The notes: a model not told the origin generated them from the sequence alone. 39,752 bases of DNA from Pseudomonadota bacterium (GCA_018241185.1 JAFEEH010000125.1:1-39752), one strand, 5' to 3'. Counted from the first letter of the stretch, positions 11,713 through 20,764 are shown. Numbers and translations: made by a program.

Positions 11713-12695
11713 CCCGATTTGATCCTCAATCCCTGGGCAAGGTCGCCGTGCTGTTCGGCGGCAGCTCGGCCGAGCGCGAGGTCTCGCTCATGTCCGGCAC
11801 CGGCGTGCTCGACGCGCTGAAGAGCCGCGGCGTCGATGCCCATCCCTTCGACCCCGCCCAGCGCGAGCTCGCCGACCTCAAGCGCGAGGGCTTCGCGCGC
11901 TGCTTCATCGCCCTGCACGGCCGGCACGGCGAAGACGGCACGGTGCAGGGCGCGCTGGAGCTGCTCGGCGTGCCCTACACCGGCTCCGGCGTCATGGCCT
12001 CCAGCGTGGCGATGGACAAGGTCATGACCAAGCGTCTCTGGCAGGCCGACGGCCTGCCGACACCCAAGTACGTGCGCCTGGCCTTCGACCAGCAGAGCCG
12101 CGAGCAGGTGCGCGCGGTGCCCGACGTGCTGGGCCTGCCGCTGATCGTCAAGCCGCCGCGCGAGGGCTCGTCCATCGGTGTGACCAAGGTGCGCGGCTAC
12201 TCGGAGATGCAGGACGCCGTTGTCCTGTCGGCGAAATACGACCCAGACGTGCTGTGCGAAGAGTTCATCGAGGGCGATGAGGTGACCTGCGCCGTTCTCG
12301 GGAGCGGCCTGGACGCGGTGGCGCTGCCGGTAGTGCGCATCGCCGCCCCGGAGGGTGCCTATGACTACCAGAACAAGTACTTCACCGACGACGTGAAGTA
12401 CCACTGCCCGGCCGGCCTGTCCGACGCGCTCGAACAGGAGATCCGGCACCTCGCGCTGGCTGCCTACCGCACGCTGGGCTGCCGCGGTTGGGGCCGGGCC
12501 GACCTGATGATCCGCGCCAGCGACCGCAAGCCCTTCCTGCTGGAGATGAACACCTCACCCGGCATGACCAGCCATTCGCTGGTGCCCATGTCGGCGCGCG
12601 CGGCGGGCATCGCCTACGAAGACCTGTGCCTGCGGGTGCTGGCCAGCGCCACGCTCGATTCGGCGCCACCTGCGACCAGTGAGCACGCCGCCTGA
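11709..12695 (+). CDS. ddl: D-alanine-D-alanine ligase (Ddl)
   Basis: ATP-grasp ligase that makes the D-Ala-D-Ala dipeptide used by MurF. It has 328 residues from a GTG start at 11709 that overlaps the murC stop by 4 nt. Visible family features are [15 protein letters not shown] near the N-terminus, the [12 protein letters not shown] loop, the [11 protein letters not shown] lysine segment, and the C-terminal [15 protein letters not shown] metal/ATP-binding motif. Its place between murC and ftsQ is the standard ddlB position. The frame is open upstream but only as a shadow of murC. Confidence 0.96.
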
Positions 12696-12696
12696 C

Positions 12697-13488
12697 ATGG
12701 CCGACTCCATCCCCACCCCCTTCGATGTCAAGCTCATGAACATCCTGGCCACGCTCATGTTCGCGGCCTGCGGTGTGCTGCTGCTGGCGGCGGCGGGGTG
12801 GTGGGTGCTGCGCCAGCCCTTCTTTCCGATCGCGGGCCTGAAGGTGGACGGCGATGTGACGCACAACAACGCGATCACCCTGCGCGCCAACGTGGCGCCG
12901 CAATTGGCCGGCAACTTCTTCACCGTCGACCTGGCCAAGGCGCGCGCCGCCTTCGAGTCGGTGCCGTGGGTGCGCAAGGCGGTGGTGCGGCGCGAGTTCC
13001 CCAACAAGCTGCGCGCGACGCTGGTGGAGCACGTGCCTGTGGCGCACTGGGGCACCGAGGCCGAGTCGCGCATGGTCAACAGCTACGGCGAGGTCTTCGA
13101 GGCCAACACCGCCGAGGCAGACGACGACCTGCCGCGCCTGTCGGGCCCGGACGACCAGGCCAGCCACGTGCTGGGCATGTTCCGAGAGCTGGAACCGGTG
13201 TTCAAGGCCAAGGACCTGGAACTCGATGAGCTGGACCTTTCCAGCCGCGGCAGCTGGCAGGCGACGCTGTCCACCGGCGCCGTCATCGAACTGGGCCGCG
13301 GCAGCGGCGACGACGTCAAGGCACGCACCGAGCGATTCCTTCGCAGCGTGCGCCAGGTGGCGGCGCAGTATGGCCGCAGCGTCGACTCGGTCGAGAGCGC
13401 CGACCTGCGCCACGCCGATGCCTATGCGCTGCGCCTGCGTGGCGTGACGGTGGCCGCCGAGGGCGCCCCCGCGCCCAAGAAGAAATAG
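12697..13488 (+). CDS. ftsQ: Cell division protein FtsQ
   Basis: Bitopic inner-membrane divisome protein that recruits FtsB/FtsL. It has 263 residues from the ATG at 12697, one base after the ddl stop; a GTG at 12679 inside ddl would add six residues and cannot be excluded. There is a short cytoplasmic N-terminus, a membrane segment at about residues 15-38, then a periplasmic POTRA domain starting around FFPIAGLKVDG and an FtsQ-type beta domain. The sequence is less conserved than its neighbours, as usual for FtsQ; the architecture and the ddl-ftsA context fix the call. Confidence 0.93.
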   Translation: MADSIPTPFDVKLMNILATLMFAACGVLLLAAAGWWVLRQPFFPIAGLKVDGDVTHNNAITLRANVAPQLAGNFFTVDLAKARAAFESVPWVRKAVVRREFPNKLRATLVEHVPVAHWGTEAESRMVNSYGEVFEANTAEADDDLPRLSGPDDQASHVLGMFRELEPVFKAKDLELDELDLSSRGSWQATLSTGAVIELGRGSGDDVKARTERFLRSVRQVAAQYGRSVDSVESADLRHADAYALRLRGVTVAAEGAPAPKKK

Positions 13489-13513
13489 AGAAGAGTGACC
13501 TGAGGACACATCG

Positions 13514-14743
13514 ATGCCCAAAGAATACAAAGACCTGGTTGTCGGACTCGACATCGGCACCGCCAAGGTGATGGCCGTGGTGGCCGAGGTGCTGCCCAAC
13601 GGCGAGCTCAAGCTCGCCGGCCTGGGTGTGGCGCCTTCCAACGGCTTGAAGCGCGGCGTGGTGGTCAACATCGACGCCACGGTGCAGAGCATCCAGCAGG
13701 CCTTGAAGGAGGCCGAGTTCATGGCCGACTGCAAGATCGGCCGCGTCTACACCGGCATCACCGGCAGCCACATCCGCGGCATCAACTCCAGCGGCATGGT
13801 GGCGGTGAAGGACAAGGAAGTCACCACCGCCGACGTGGCGCGCGTGGTGGAGACGGCACGCGCCATCAACATCTCCAGCGACCAGCGCCTGCTGCTGGTG
13901 GAGCCGCAGGAGTTCGTGATCGACGGCCAGGACGTCAAGGAGCCGATCGGCATGAGCGGCATGCGCCTGGAAGCCAAGGTGCACATCGTGACCGGTGCAC
14001 AGAGCGCGGCCGAGAACATCATCAAGTGCGTGCGCCGCTGCGGCCTCGAAGTGGACCAGCTCATGCTGAACCCGCTCGCGTCGAGCCAGGCGGTGCTGAC
14101 CGAGGACGAACGCGAGCTGGGCGTGGTGCTGGTGGACATCGGTGCCGGCACCACCGACGTGGCCATCTTCACCAACGGCGCGATCCGCCACACGGCGGTG
14201 ATCCCGATCGCCGGCGACCTGATCACCAGCGACATCGCGATGGCGCTGCGCACGCCGACCAAGGACGCCGAGGACATCAAGGTCGAGAACGGCTACGCCA
14301 AGCAGCTGCTGGCCGACCCCGAGACGCAGGTCGAGGTGCCCGGCCTGGGCGACCGCGGCCCGCGCATGCTGAGCAAGCAGGCGCTGGCCGGCGTGATCGA
14401 ACCGCGCATCGAGGAGATCTTCTCGCTGGTGCAGCAGGTCGTGCGCGAGTCGGGCTACGAAGAAGTGCTGTCTTCCGGCGTGGTGCTCACCGGCGGCAGC
14501 GCCGTCATGCCCGGCATGGTCGAGCTGGGCGAGGACATCTTCCTCAAGCCCGTGCGCCGGGGCATCCCGAAGTATTCGAGCGCATTGTCCGACATGGTGG
14601 CGCAGCCCCGTGCGGCGACAGTCATGGGTCTGCTCGAGGAAGCACGCTTTGCGCGCATGCGCGGCTACAAGGTGGCGCAGAAGAACGGTTCGGTGAAGAC
14701 GGCCTTCGGCCGCTTCAAGGACTTCATCGTGGGGAACTTCTGA
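13514..14743 (+). CDS. ftsA: Cell division protein FtsA
   Basis: Actin-like ATPase that tethers FtsZ to the membrane and recruits later division proteins. It has 409 residues. Nucleotide-binding motifs are GLDIGTAKV at about residues 10-18, DIGAGTTDVAIF, and GGSAVMPG in the C-terminal lobe. The C-terminus FGRFKDFIVGNF has the amphipathic look of the FtsA membrane-targeting helix. The ATG at 13514 lies 25 nt after ftsQ. It is followed by a 182-nt gap before ftsZ. Confidence 0.97.
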   Translation: MPKEYKDLVVGLDIGTAKVMAVVAEVLPNGELKLAGLGVAPSNGLKRGVVVNIDATVQSIQQALKEAEFMADCKIGRVYTGITGSHIRGINSSGMVAVKDKEVTTADVARVVETARAINISSDQRLLLVEPQEFVIDGQDVKEPIGMSGMRLEAKVHIVTGAQSAAENIIKCVRRCGLEVDQLMLNPLASSQAVLTEDERELGVVLVDIGAGTTDVAIFTNGAIRHTAVIPIAGDLITSDIAMALRTPTKDAEDIKVENGYAKQLLADPETQVEVPGLGDRGPRMLSKQALAGVIEPRIEEIFSLVQQVVRESGYEEVLSSGVVLTGGSAVMPGMVELGEDIFLKPVRRGIPKYSSALSDMVAQPRAATVMGLLEEARFARMRGYKVAQKNGSVKTAFGRFKDFIVGNF

Positions 14744-14925
14744 CGATGAATCACCTGTTCGATGCCCACCTGCACACCGGCCCGCCTCGACATTTCAACG
14801 AGCGATGGCGACGCACCGGTCCACCACGTTGACGCCCGCGGCGTTCACATCCGGTCAGACATCGGCAAAGCAACAAAACAGTTCTCTCTCAAACACGGCA
14901 ACTGCAAGGATTCAAGGAGTTAAAG
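14744..14925 (+). promoter_or_regulatory. ftsA-ftsZ gap with strong ftsZ ribosome binding site
   Basis: This is by far the longest gap inside the division cluster before ftsZ. AAGGAG at 914-919 of the 14000 block (14914-14919) is followed by six bases and the ftsZ ATG, an almost perfect Shine-Dalgarno arrangement. FtsZ is needed in large excess over FtsA, so a separate ftsZ promoter here is likely, but I see no hexamer pair good enough to place it. No repeat or long hairpin was seen. Confidence 0.6.
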
Positions 14926-16143
14926 ATGGCCATCGAAATGATCGAAGTCGAAGAATTCAACCAGGGCACGCAGATCAAGGTGATCGGTGTCGGCGGCGGC
15001 GGCGGCAATGCCGTCGCGCACATGATGCAGCGCGGCGTGCAGGGCGTGGAGTTCATCTGCGCCAACACCGACGCGCAGGCGCTCAACCGCGGCCACTCGC
15101 ACAAGACGATCCAGCTCGGCCTCACCGGCCGCGGCGCAGGCAGCAAGCCGCAGATCGGCCGTGAATCGGCCGAGGTGGCGGTGGACGACATCCGCCAGGC
15201 GATCGAAGGCGCGCACATGCTCTTCATCACCGCCGGCATGGGCGGCGGCACCGGCACCGGTGCGGCCCCCGTGATCGCGCGCGTGGCCAAGGAAATGGGC
15301 ATCCTGACCGTCGGCGTGGTGACCAAGCCCTTCGACTGGGAAGGCGGCAAGCGCATGACCAACGCCGAGCAGGGCCTGTCCGAGCTCGAGGCCAACGTCG
15401 ATTCGCTGATCGTCATCCTCAACGAGAAGCTGCTCGACGTGCTGGGCGACGACGTGACGCAGGAAGAGGCCTTCGGCCACGCCAACGACGTGCTGAAAAA
15501 CGCCGTCGGCGGCATCGCCGAGATCATCAACGAGTACGGCCACGTCAACGTCGACTTCGAAGACGTGCGCACCGTGATGGGCGAGCCCGGCAAGGCCATG
15601 ATGGGCACGGCCTCGGCCAGCGGCCCGGACCGCGCACGCATCGCCTCCGAACAGGCGGTCGCCTGCCCGCTGCTCGAAGGCATCGACCTGTCGGGCGCCA
15701 AGGGCGTGCTGGTGCTGGTCACGGCGTCGAAGGGCTCGCTCAAGCTGTCGGAATCGAAGCTGGCGATGAACACCATCCGCGCCTACGCTTCGCCCGATGC
15801 GCACGTGATCTACGGCGCCGCCTACGACGAGTCGCTGGGCGACGAGATGCGCGTGACCGTGGTCGCCACCGGCCTGTCGCGTCCCAAATCCAACCTCACG
15901 GTCGTGCCGACCTACGAGCCGGCGATGGCCACGGGCACGCACGGCTACGTGCCGAACATCGGCGGGGTGGGCGTGAACATGGTCGACCCGGCGTCGATCC
16001 CGACCTACCAGCGCGTGGGCAAGCCGGACGTGTGGTCTTCCCACCCCAACCGCGTCAACGCATCGGCCAAGGTCAATGCGCTGTCGTCGGGCGGGATGGA
16101 CGATTTCGAGATCCCGGCCTTCCTGCGCCGCCAAGCCGATTGA
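14926..16143 (+). CDS. ftsZ: Cell division protein FtsZ
   Basis: Tubulin-like GTPase that forms the Z ring. It has 405 residues. The GTP-binding signature GGGTGTG lies at 106-112, the T7-loop region with the NVDFEDVRTVM segment follows, and the conserved C-terminal peptide DDFEIPAFLRRQAD that binds FtsA ends the protein. The ATG at 14926 has an excellent ribosome binding site. The stop codon TGA forms the first three bases of a 119-nt palindrome that separates ftsZ from lpxC. Confidence 0.98.
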   Translation: MAIEMIEVEEFNQGTQIKVIGVGGGGGNAVAHMMQRGVQGVEFICANTDAQALNRGHSHKTIQLGLTGRGAGSKPQIGRESAEVAVDDIRQAIEGAHMLFITAGMGGGTGTGAAPVIARVAKEMGILTVGVVTKPFDWEGGKRMTNAEQGLSELEANVDSLIVILNEKLLDVLGDDVTQEEAFGHANDVLKNAVGGIAEIINEYGHVNVDFEDVRTVMGEPGKAMMGTASASGPDRARIASEQAVACPLLEGIDLSGAKGVLVLVTASKGSLKLSESKLAMNTIRAYASPDAHVIYGAAYDESLGDEMRVTVVATGLSRPKSNLTVVPTYEPAMATGTHGYVPNIGGVGVNMVDPASIPTYQRVGKPDVWSSHPNRVNASAKVNALSSGGMDDFEIPAFLRRQAD

Positions 16144-16259
16144 TGGCGCATCAGGCTACTGCGCAACCCGATCTCGCATCTGCGCTCCTCGCCGTACGTG
16201 AGTACGGTTGCGGTGCTCGAAGCGACCTCGGGCTGCTCGCTACGCCTGCTGCACCATCA
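16141..16259. repeat. 119-nt imperfect palindrome on the ftsZ stop codon
   Basis: The outer arms are TGATGGCGCATCAGGC at 16141-16156 and GCCTGCTGCACCATCA at 16244-16259, complementary except at two positions. The centre CCGTA/TACGG at 16192-16196/16203-16207 is perfect, and blocks of complementarity occur between. The transcript could fold into one long hairpin. There is no T-run, so it is not a classical intrinsic terminator. It may be a dispersed palindromic element, an mRNA 3' stabiliser for ftsZ, or both. Confidence 0.7.
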
Positions 16260-16335
16260 ATCCTCATCAGTCGACGACCATGCTGGCTATGACGGCCATA
16301 GGCAGGGCGATGGGACGCCGCACGGCGGGCGAAAC

Positions 16336-16341
16336 TAAAAT
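16336..16341 (+). promoter_or_regulatory. Candidate lpxC -10 element (leaderless type)
   Basis: TAAAAT matches the sigma70 -10 consensus at five of six positions and lies 7 nt before the lpxC GTG. Transcription would begin close to the start codon, giving an mRNA with little or no leader. The -35 region (about 16313-16318) is poor. Confidence 0.45.
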
Positions 16342-16348
16342 CGCCGGC

Positions 16349-17272
16349 GTGCTGCAACAGAGAACCCTCAAGTCCATCAGCCGCGCCGTGGGCGTGGGGC
16401 TGCACAGCGGCCAGCGGGTGGAGCTGACGCTGCGGCCGGCGCCGGCGGACACGGGCATCGTGTTCCGGCGCGTCGACCTGCCCGAGCCGGTCGAGATCCC
16501 GATGAATGCCGAAGCGGTGACGGACACGCGCCTGGCCTCGACGGTCTCCAACGGCGGCGCCAAGGTGCAGACGGTGGAGCACATCATGTCGGCCTGCGCC
16601 GGCATCGGCATCGACAACCTGTACATCGACATCACGGCCGACGAGGTGCCCATCCTCGACGGCTCGGCGGCCTCCTTCGTGTTCCTGCTGCAGAGCGCGG
16701 GCGTCGAACTGCAGAAGGCGCCGCGCCGCTTCCTGAAGGTGACGAAGCCCGTCGAGGTGCGCGAAGGCGAGGGCGCCAACGAGAAGTGGGCGCGGCTCGA
16801 CCCGTACCACGGCTTCAAGCTGGGCTTCCAGATCGACTTCGACCACCGCGTCGTCAACTCCACCGGCCAGCGCTTCGAGTTCGACCTCGGCAGCGGCCAG
16901 TACAACCGCGACATCGCACGCGCGCGCACCTTCGGATTCACCAAGGAAGTCGAGTACATGCGCAGCAAGGGGCTGGCCCTGGGCGGCGGGCTCGACAACG
17001 CGATCGTCATGGACGACACCAAGGTGCTCAATGCCGGCGGGCTGCGCTACGACGACGAGTTCGTCAAGCACAAGATCCTCGACGCGATGGGCGACCTCTA
17101 CATCGTCGGCCACCCGCTGCTGGCGGCGTACAGCGCCTTCCGCTCGGGCCACGCGCTCAACAACAAGCTGCTGCGCGCGCTGCTTGCGCAGCCCGATGCC
17201 TACCAGCTCGTCACCTTCGACAACGAGCGTGCGGCGCCGCAGGGCTTCAACGAGGTGGCGCGCGCCTGGTAG
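16349..17272 (+). CDS. lpxC: UDP-3-O-acyl-GlcNAc deacetylase (LpxC)
   Basis: Zinc-dependent deacetylase that catalyses the committed step of lipid A synthesis. It has 307 residues from the GTG at 16349, matching the usual length and the family N-terminus LQQRTLKSI; the frame is open further upstream but that part is unconserved. The zinc ligands are visible: His78 in VEHIMSA, and His241 and Asp245 in HKILD. It closes the dcw cluster as in many proteobacteria. A palindrome and a -10-like TAAAAT just upstream suggest its own promoter in addition to readthrough from ftsZ. Confidence 0.97.
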   Translation: MLQQRTLKSISRAVGVGLHSGQRVELTLRPAPADTGIVFRRVDLPEPVEIPMNAEAVTDTRLASTVSNGGAKVQTVEHIMSACAGIGIDNLYIDITADEVPILDGSAASFVFLLQSAGVELQKAPRRFLKVTKPVEVREGEGANEKWARLDPYHGFKLGFQIDFDHRVVNSTGQRFEFDLGSGQYNRDIARARTFGFTKEVEYMRSKGLALGGGLDNAIVMDDTKVLNAGGLRYDDEFVKHKILDAMGDLYIVGHPLLAAYSAFRSGHALNNKLLRALLAQPDAYQLVTFDNERAAPQGFNEVARAW

Positions 17273-17298
17273 GCGACGCGCACCCGCCTTTCCCGCAC

Positions 17299-17475
17299 AT
17301 GCTGCTTTTTCGCTGGGCCATCCTGCTGCTCCTGCTGGTGGCCGGCGTGTGCTTCGCCTTCTATGCCGGCACCGGCCAGGTGAAGTACCGGCGCATCGGC
17401 TGGATTGTGCTCAAGTGGACCCTGCTGGCGGCGCTGGGATTCTTCGCGGTGCTGATAGCGGAGCGCGTGGCCTGA
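17299..17475 (+). CDS. Small two-span membrane protein
   Basis: A 58-residue ORF lies 26 nt after lpxC. Residues about 5-22 (ILLLLLVAGVCFAFYAG) and 34-53 (IVLKWTLLAALGFFAVLIA) are hydrophobic, separated by a basic turn GQVKYRRIG, so it probably spans the inner membrane twice. I do not recognise a named family. The coding-like third-position GC and the position directly behind lpxC argue that it is real. Its stop is 13 nt before the start of the next gene. Confidence 0.6.
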   Translation: MLLFRWAILLLLLVAGVCFAFYAGTGQVKYRRIGWIVLKWTLLAALGFFAVLIAERVA

Positions 17476-17488
17476 CCAACGAGGCGGA

Positions 17489-18601
17489 ATGAATATGGGC
17501 GAGTCGCGAACCTTTGGTCTCGACGTCTTGCGTGCGCTGGCCATTGGCAGCGTCTTGCTCAGCCATTTGCGCACTGCGTTCTGGGGACCGAACGTCTACG
17601 CCAGCGTGGCGGGTTTCCTCGGCGTGGAGCTTTTTTTTGTGCTCAGCGGGTTTCTTATCGGCGGGCTGCTGATGGACATCCTGGCGGATGACCTGGGCAT
17701 GCAAGCGTGGTGGATATTCCTGGTACGGCGATGGATGCGAACCTTGCCTTTGTATTTCGTCTGGCTCCTTGTACTCCTGGCCGTCGCTCCCTGGCTGAGT
17801 GCTGCGTCCAGCCCGCCGCCCGACCAAGGCCTGTGGCGCTATTTCTTTCTTCAACAGAATCTGGCCTGGCCCATGACGGACAGTTGGTTTCCCGTGTCGT
17901 GGTCGCTCATGGTCGAGGAGTGGTTCTACCTGCTGTTCGCGACCGCACTGATGTGCGCAGCCGCATTCGCACGTCCGCGATTCGCGTTGTGGGGTACCTG
18001 CATACTGTTCCTTGTCCTGCCCTTTATTGCTCGGTGGGCTTCGGGCGTTCCGCAGCATCTTGATGTCGAACGCGAGATCCGGACCGTGGTGGTCTTTCGG
18101 CTGGATGCAATTGCCTATGGCGTGGTGGCGGTTTGGTGCTATCGGAACCGGCGTGCGTTGTGCGAGCGCTTTGCGGAGCCCGCGTTGCTGCTCGGTGCGG
18201 GGCTGGTTGCACTCGCCAATGCGGGCCCCCACCTGTGGCCAGGCTTGAACGCTAGTGCCCTGTGGAGCAGCAGCAGCTTCTGTCTCACGTCCCTGGGCTT
18301 TGCGCTTTGCTTCCCCGCCGCGATGCGGTGGCACGCTCCCTTGCCGGGATGGAGCGGCCGCATGATCGGCTGGATCAGCCTGCGTTCGTATGGCATATAC
18401 ATCGTCCACCTGACGCTATTGGAAGCGGCCCGGCAGGGCATCGTGCACGCGCGGATGCCCGCGTGGCCGTGCATTGCGCTGGCCTGTCTGGGCATCGTAG
18501 TGGTGTCTGAGTTGTCCTATCGTTGGCTGGAGCTACCTGTGCTGGCGCGCCGGCCGCGTCAGTTCGGGCGTCCGCGTTCGGCGCCGGGCTTGATCGTTTA
18601 A
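17489..18601 (+). CDS. Acyltransferase family 3 (OafA/YrhL-like) membrane protein
   Basis: Predicted multi-span membrane O-acyltransferase, a family that usually acetylates surface polysaccharides, lipid A or exported glycans; the substrate here is unknown. It has 370 residues with about ten hydrophobic segments. Family marks are the N-terminal LDVLRALAIGSVLLSH with the likely catalytic His26, GVELFFVLSGFLIGG, the RRWMRTLP segment, and SWSLMVEEWFYLL. A ribosome binding site GAGGCGG precedes the ATG at 17489; a second ATG at 17495 is equally possible. Base composition is less GC-biased than that of neighbouring genes (for example a run of eight T at about 17630), hinting at horizontal transfer. 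Confidence 0.88.
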   Translation: MNMGESRTFGLDVLRALAIGSVLLSHLRTAFWGPNVYASVAGFLGVELFFVLSGFLIGGLLMDILADDLGMQAWWIFLVRRWMRTLPLYFVWLLVLLAVAPWLSAASSPPPDQGLWRYFFLQQNLAWPMTDSWFPVSWSLMVEEWFYLLFATALMCAAAFARPRFALWGTCILFLVLPFIARWASGVPQHLDVEREIRTVVVFRLDAIAYGVVAVWCYRNRRALCERFAEPALLLGAGLVALANAGPHLWPGLNASALWSSSSFCLTSLGFALCFPAAMRWHAPLPGWSGRMIGWISLRSYGIYIVHLTLLEAARQGIVHARMPAWPCIALACLGIVVVSELSYRWLELPVLARRPRQFGRPRSAPGLIV

Positions 18602-18674
18602 CAGGGGTGGCTCACGGCCGCTCATTTGCCGAGAAGGGAGGCAGGCAGTCCGATCGAGAGGGTAACGGTGCTTG

Positions 18675-19733
18675 TCACCGTGGACGGATGCCCTCGAACG
18701 CATCCTGCAGCAGTTGCCTGAGGGCCTGCGCCTGCAGCGGCCGCGGGTTGGGGTACTGGTTTTCCATCGCCAGCGCGCAGGCCCGGTCCAGGTCCTGCTC
18801 GCGCATCCCGATGTCCTTGAGCGCCACCGGCGCGCCGTTCTCGCGTGCCAGGTTGTAGACCGCGCGCGGTGCGTCGTCCGCGCGCAGCGCGCGCGCGATG
18901 CGCTGCATCGCCTCGGCGGCAGCGCCGGCGTTGTAGGCCAGCACGTGGGGCAACACGATGGTGTGGGTCTCGGCGTGCGGCAGGTTGAAGCTGCCGCCCA
19001 GCGTGTGGCACAGCTTGTGGTGCAGCGCCATGCCGACGCCGCCCAGCACCTGTCCGCACAGCCAGGCGCCGTAGAGCGCGTCGGCCCGCGCCTGGCCATC
19101 GGCGGGGTCGGCATGGATTGCCGGCAGTGCGCGCCCCAGCGCGGCAATGCCTTCCTCCGCCAGCAGGCGCATCACGGGGTTGCCGTCGACCGCGTACAGG
19201 CCTTCGGCGGCATGCGCCATGGCATTGATGCCGCTCACGATCGACAGGCCCACGGGCAGCCCGAGCGTCAGGGCCGGGTCGTAGATCACCGTGCGCGGCA
19301 TCACGCGGGTGTCCTTGCCGGTGTGCTTGAGGCCGTTGTGGGTCACGCCGTAGATGGGGGTCATCTCCGAGCCGGCGTAGGTGGTGGGCACGGCAAGGAT
19401 CGGCAGGCCCGAATCGAGCGCGATGGCCTTGCCCAGGCCGATGGTCGACCCGCCGCCCAAAGCCACCGCGCAATCGGCGTCCAGCCGGAGCGCCTCGGCG
19501 CGCGCTTCGCGGGCGACCTCCATCGGCACGTGCATCACGGCCCCGGCGAAGACGCCCGCGGCCCGCTCGCCCAGCTGCGCGGCCAGCCGCTCGGCCTGCT
19601 CGCGCTGCGGCGGGGTGCACAGCACCAACGCCCGGCGCATGCCCAGGGCGTCCAGTTCGTCGGCGATGCGGTCCAGGGCGCCGACGCCGAAGATCACCCG
19701 CTGCGCGCGGCTCTCGAAGACGAAGGGGGTCAT
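18675..19733 (-). CDS. Maleylacetate reductase-like iron-containing alcohol dehydrogenase
   Basis: Group III (iron-type) dehydrogenase of the maleylacetate reductase branch, which reduces maleylacetate to 3-oxoadipate with NAD(P)H at the end of hydroxyquinol and chlorocatechol degradation. It has 352 residues. The N-terminus FVFESRAQRVIFGVGAL, the nucleotide loop GGGSTIGLGKAIAL, PTTYAGSEMTPIYG, and the HHKLCHTLGG/LPHAETH histidine region fit that branch. The ATG at 19733 overlaps the stop of the upstream Bug receptor by 4 nt, so the two are co-translated. No ring-cleavage dioxygenase is present nearby, so the physiological substrate is uncertain. The frame remains open upstream but that is a shadow of the receptor gene. 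Confidence 0.85.
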   Translation of the reverse strand: MTPFVFESRAQRVIFGVGALDRIADELDALGMRRALVLCTPPQREQAERLAAQLGERAAGVFAGAVMHVPMEVAREARAEALRLDADCAVALGGGSTIGLGKAIALDSGLPILAVPTTYAGSEMTPIYGVTHNGLKHTGKDTRVMPRTVIYDPALTLGLPVGLSIVSGINAMAHAAEGLYAVDGNPVMRLLAEEGIAALGRALPAIHADPADGQARADALYGAWLCGQVLGGVGMALHHKLCHTLGGSFNLPHAETHTIVLPHVLAYNAGAAAEAMQRIARALRADDAPRAVYNLARENGAPVALKDIGMREQDLDRACALAMENQYPNPRPLQAQALRQLLQDAFEGIRPR

Positions 19734-20728
19734 TCGGCAACGATTCCGCGGCTCTTGATGAGGCGGCCCCAGCGCTCGCTCTCGCTCTTGATCAGGCGGT
19801 TCATCGCCTCGCGGTCGCCGGCCACGACCTCGAAGCCGCCATCCCCCAGGCGCTTGGCGACCTCGGGCTGGCGCAGCACGGCCCCCATGTCGGCCGCCAG
19901 GCGGTCGAGCGCGGCGGCCGGCACCTTGGCCGGCGCCACCATGCCGACCCAGGAATAGACCTCGAAGCCCTTGTAGCGCTCGGCCACTGCAGGCACCTCG
20001 GGCAGGGCCGGATTGCGGGCCGGGGAGGTGACGGCCAGCGCGCGCAGCTTGCCGCTCTGCACCTGCGGCAGCACCAGCGGCAGGCTGGCGATCATCGAAT
20101 CCACGTGCCCGCCCATCAGGTCGGTGAGCGCCGGGCCGCCGCCCTTGAAGGGCACGTGCACGCCGTTCGTGCCGGCGGTCTCGTGGAAGAGCTCGGCCGC
20201 CAGGTGGTTGGAGCTGCCCGCGCCCACCGATGCGTACGACACCGTGCCCTTCCCCTTCGCCGCCGTCACGTAGTCCTGCAGCGTCTTGTAGGGAGAGGCG
20301 GCGGGCACCACCAGCACCATCGGCGAGCGGGCCACGTACGACACACCGGTGAAGTCGCGCGCGGTGACGTAGGGCAGCCTGGGGTAGATGTGCTGCTCGG
20401 TGGCGTAGGAGTCGAACACCAGCGCCACGGTGTGGCCGTCGGGCGGACTCTTGGCCACCAGCGCCATGCCGATGGTCCCGCCCGCGCCGCCGCGGTTGTC
20501 GACGATGACCTGCTGGCCCAGCCGGGCGGCGAGCGGCTCCTGGATCTGGCGCGCCACCTTGTCGACGGTGCCGCCGGCCGCGAAGGGCACCACCAACGTC
20601 ACGAGCCGCGAGGGATAGGTCTGGGCCACGGCCGATCCGGTGCCGAGCAGCGCCAGGCCGAGGGCCACCGCGCCGTGGAGGGTGTGCCGGCGGCGCATCC
20701 CGGCCGATGTCGTCTCTTGTTCGAACAT
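19730..20728 (-). CDS. Bug/TctC-family periplasmic solute-binding receptor
   Basis: Extracytoplasmic receptor of the tripartite tricarboxylate transporter type, a family greatly expanded in Burkholderiales that binds carboxylates. It has 332 residues: a signal peptide at about residues 11-36 ending GSAVAQ, then the mature protein starting YPSRLVTLVVPFAAGG, with VDNRGGAGGTIG and the PFKGGGPALTDLMGG segment typical of the family. The ATG at 20728 has AAGGA upstream; a later start at Met11 would also give a signal peptide. No membrane components are encoded nearby, as is common for orphan Bug receptors. It is divergent from a LysR regulator, which probably controls it. Confidence 0.92.
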   Translation of the reverse strand: MFEQETTSAGMRRRHTLHGAVALGLALLGTGSAVAQTYPSRLVTLVVPFAAGGTVDKVARQIQEPLAARLGQQVIVDNRGGAGGTIGMALVAKSPPDGHTVALVFDSYATEQHIYPRLPYVTARDFTGVSYVARSPMVLVVPAASPYKTLQDYVTAAKGKGTVSYASVGAGSSNHLAAELFHETAGTNGVHVPFKGGGPALTDLMGGHVDSMIASLPLVLPQVQSGKLRALAVTSPARNPALPEVPAVAERYKGFEVYSWVGMVAPAKVPAAALDRLAADMGAVLRQPEVAKRLGDGGFEVVAGDREAMNRLIKSESERWGRLIKSRGIVAE

Positions 20729-20764
20729 GAAGAATCCTTGTGTCTCGGTGTGGGCTGGATGCTA

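Noticed and set aside
14746-14832. 28-codon ORF between ftsA and ftsZ
   Set aside because: It has no ribosome binding site and no recognisable motif, its composition looks random, and it lies in the probable ftsZ regulatory region.
16287-16301. CTATG-ACGGC-CATAG dyad upstream of lpxC as an operator
   Set aside because: It is a single five-base dyad with no known regulator and no second copy in the window.
18665-18681. ACGGTG-CTTGT-CACCGT hairpin as a terminator between the acyltransferase and the maleylacetate reductase-like gene
   Set aside because: The stem is six pairs with no T-tract on either strand and overlaps a stop codon. It is too weak to call.
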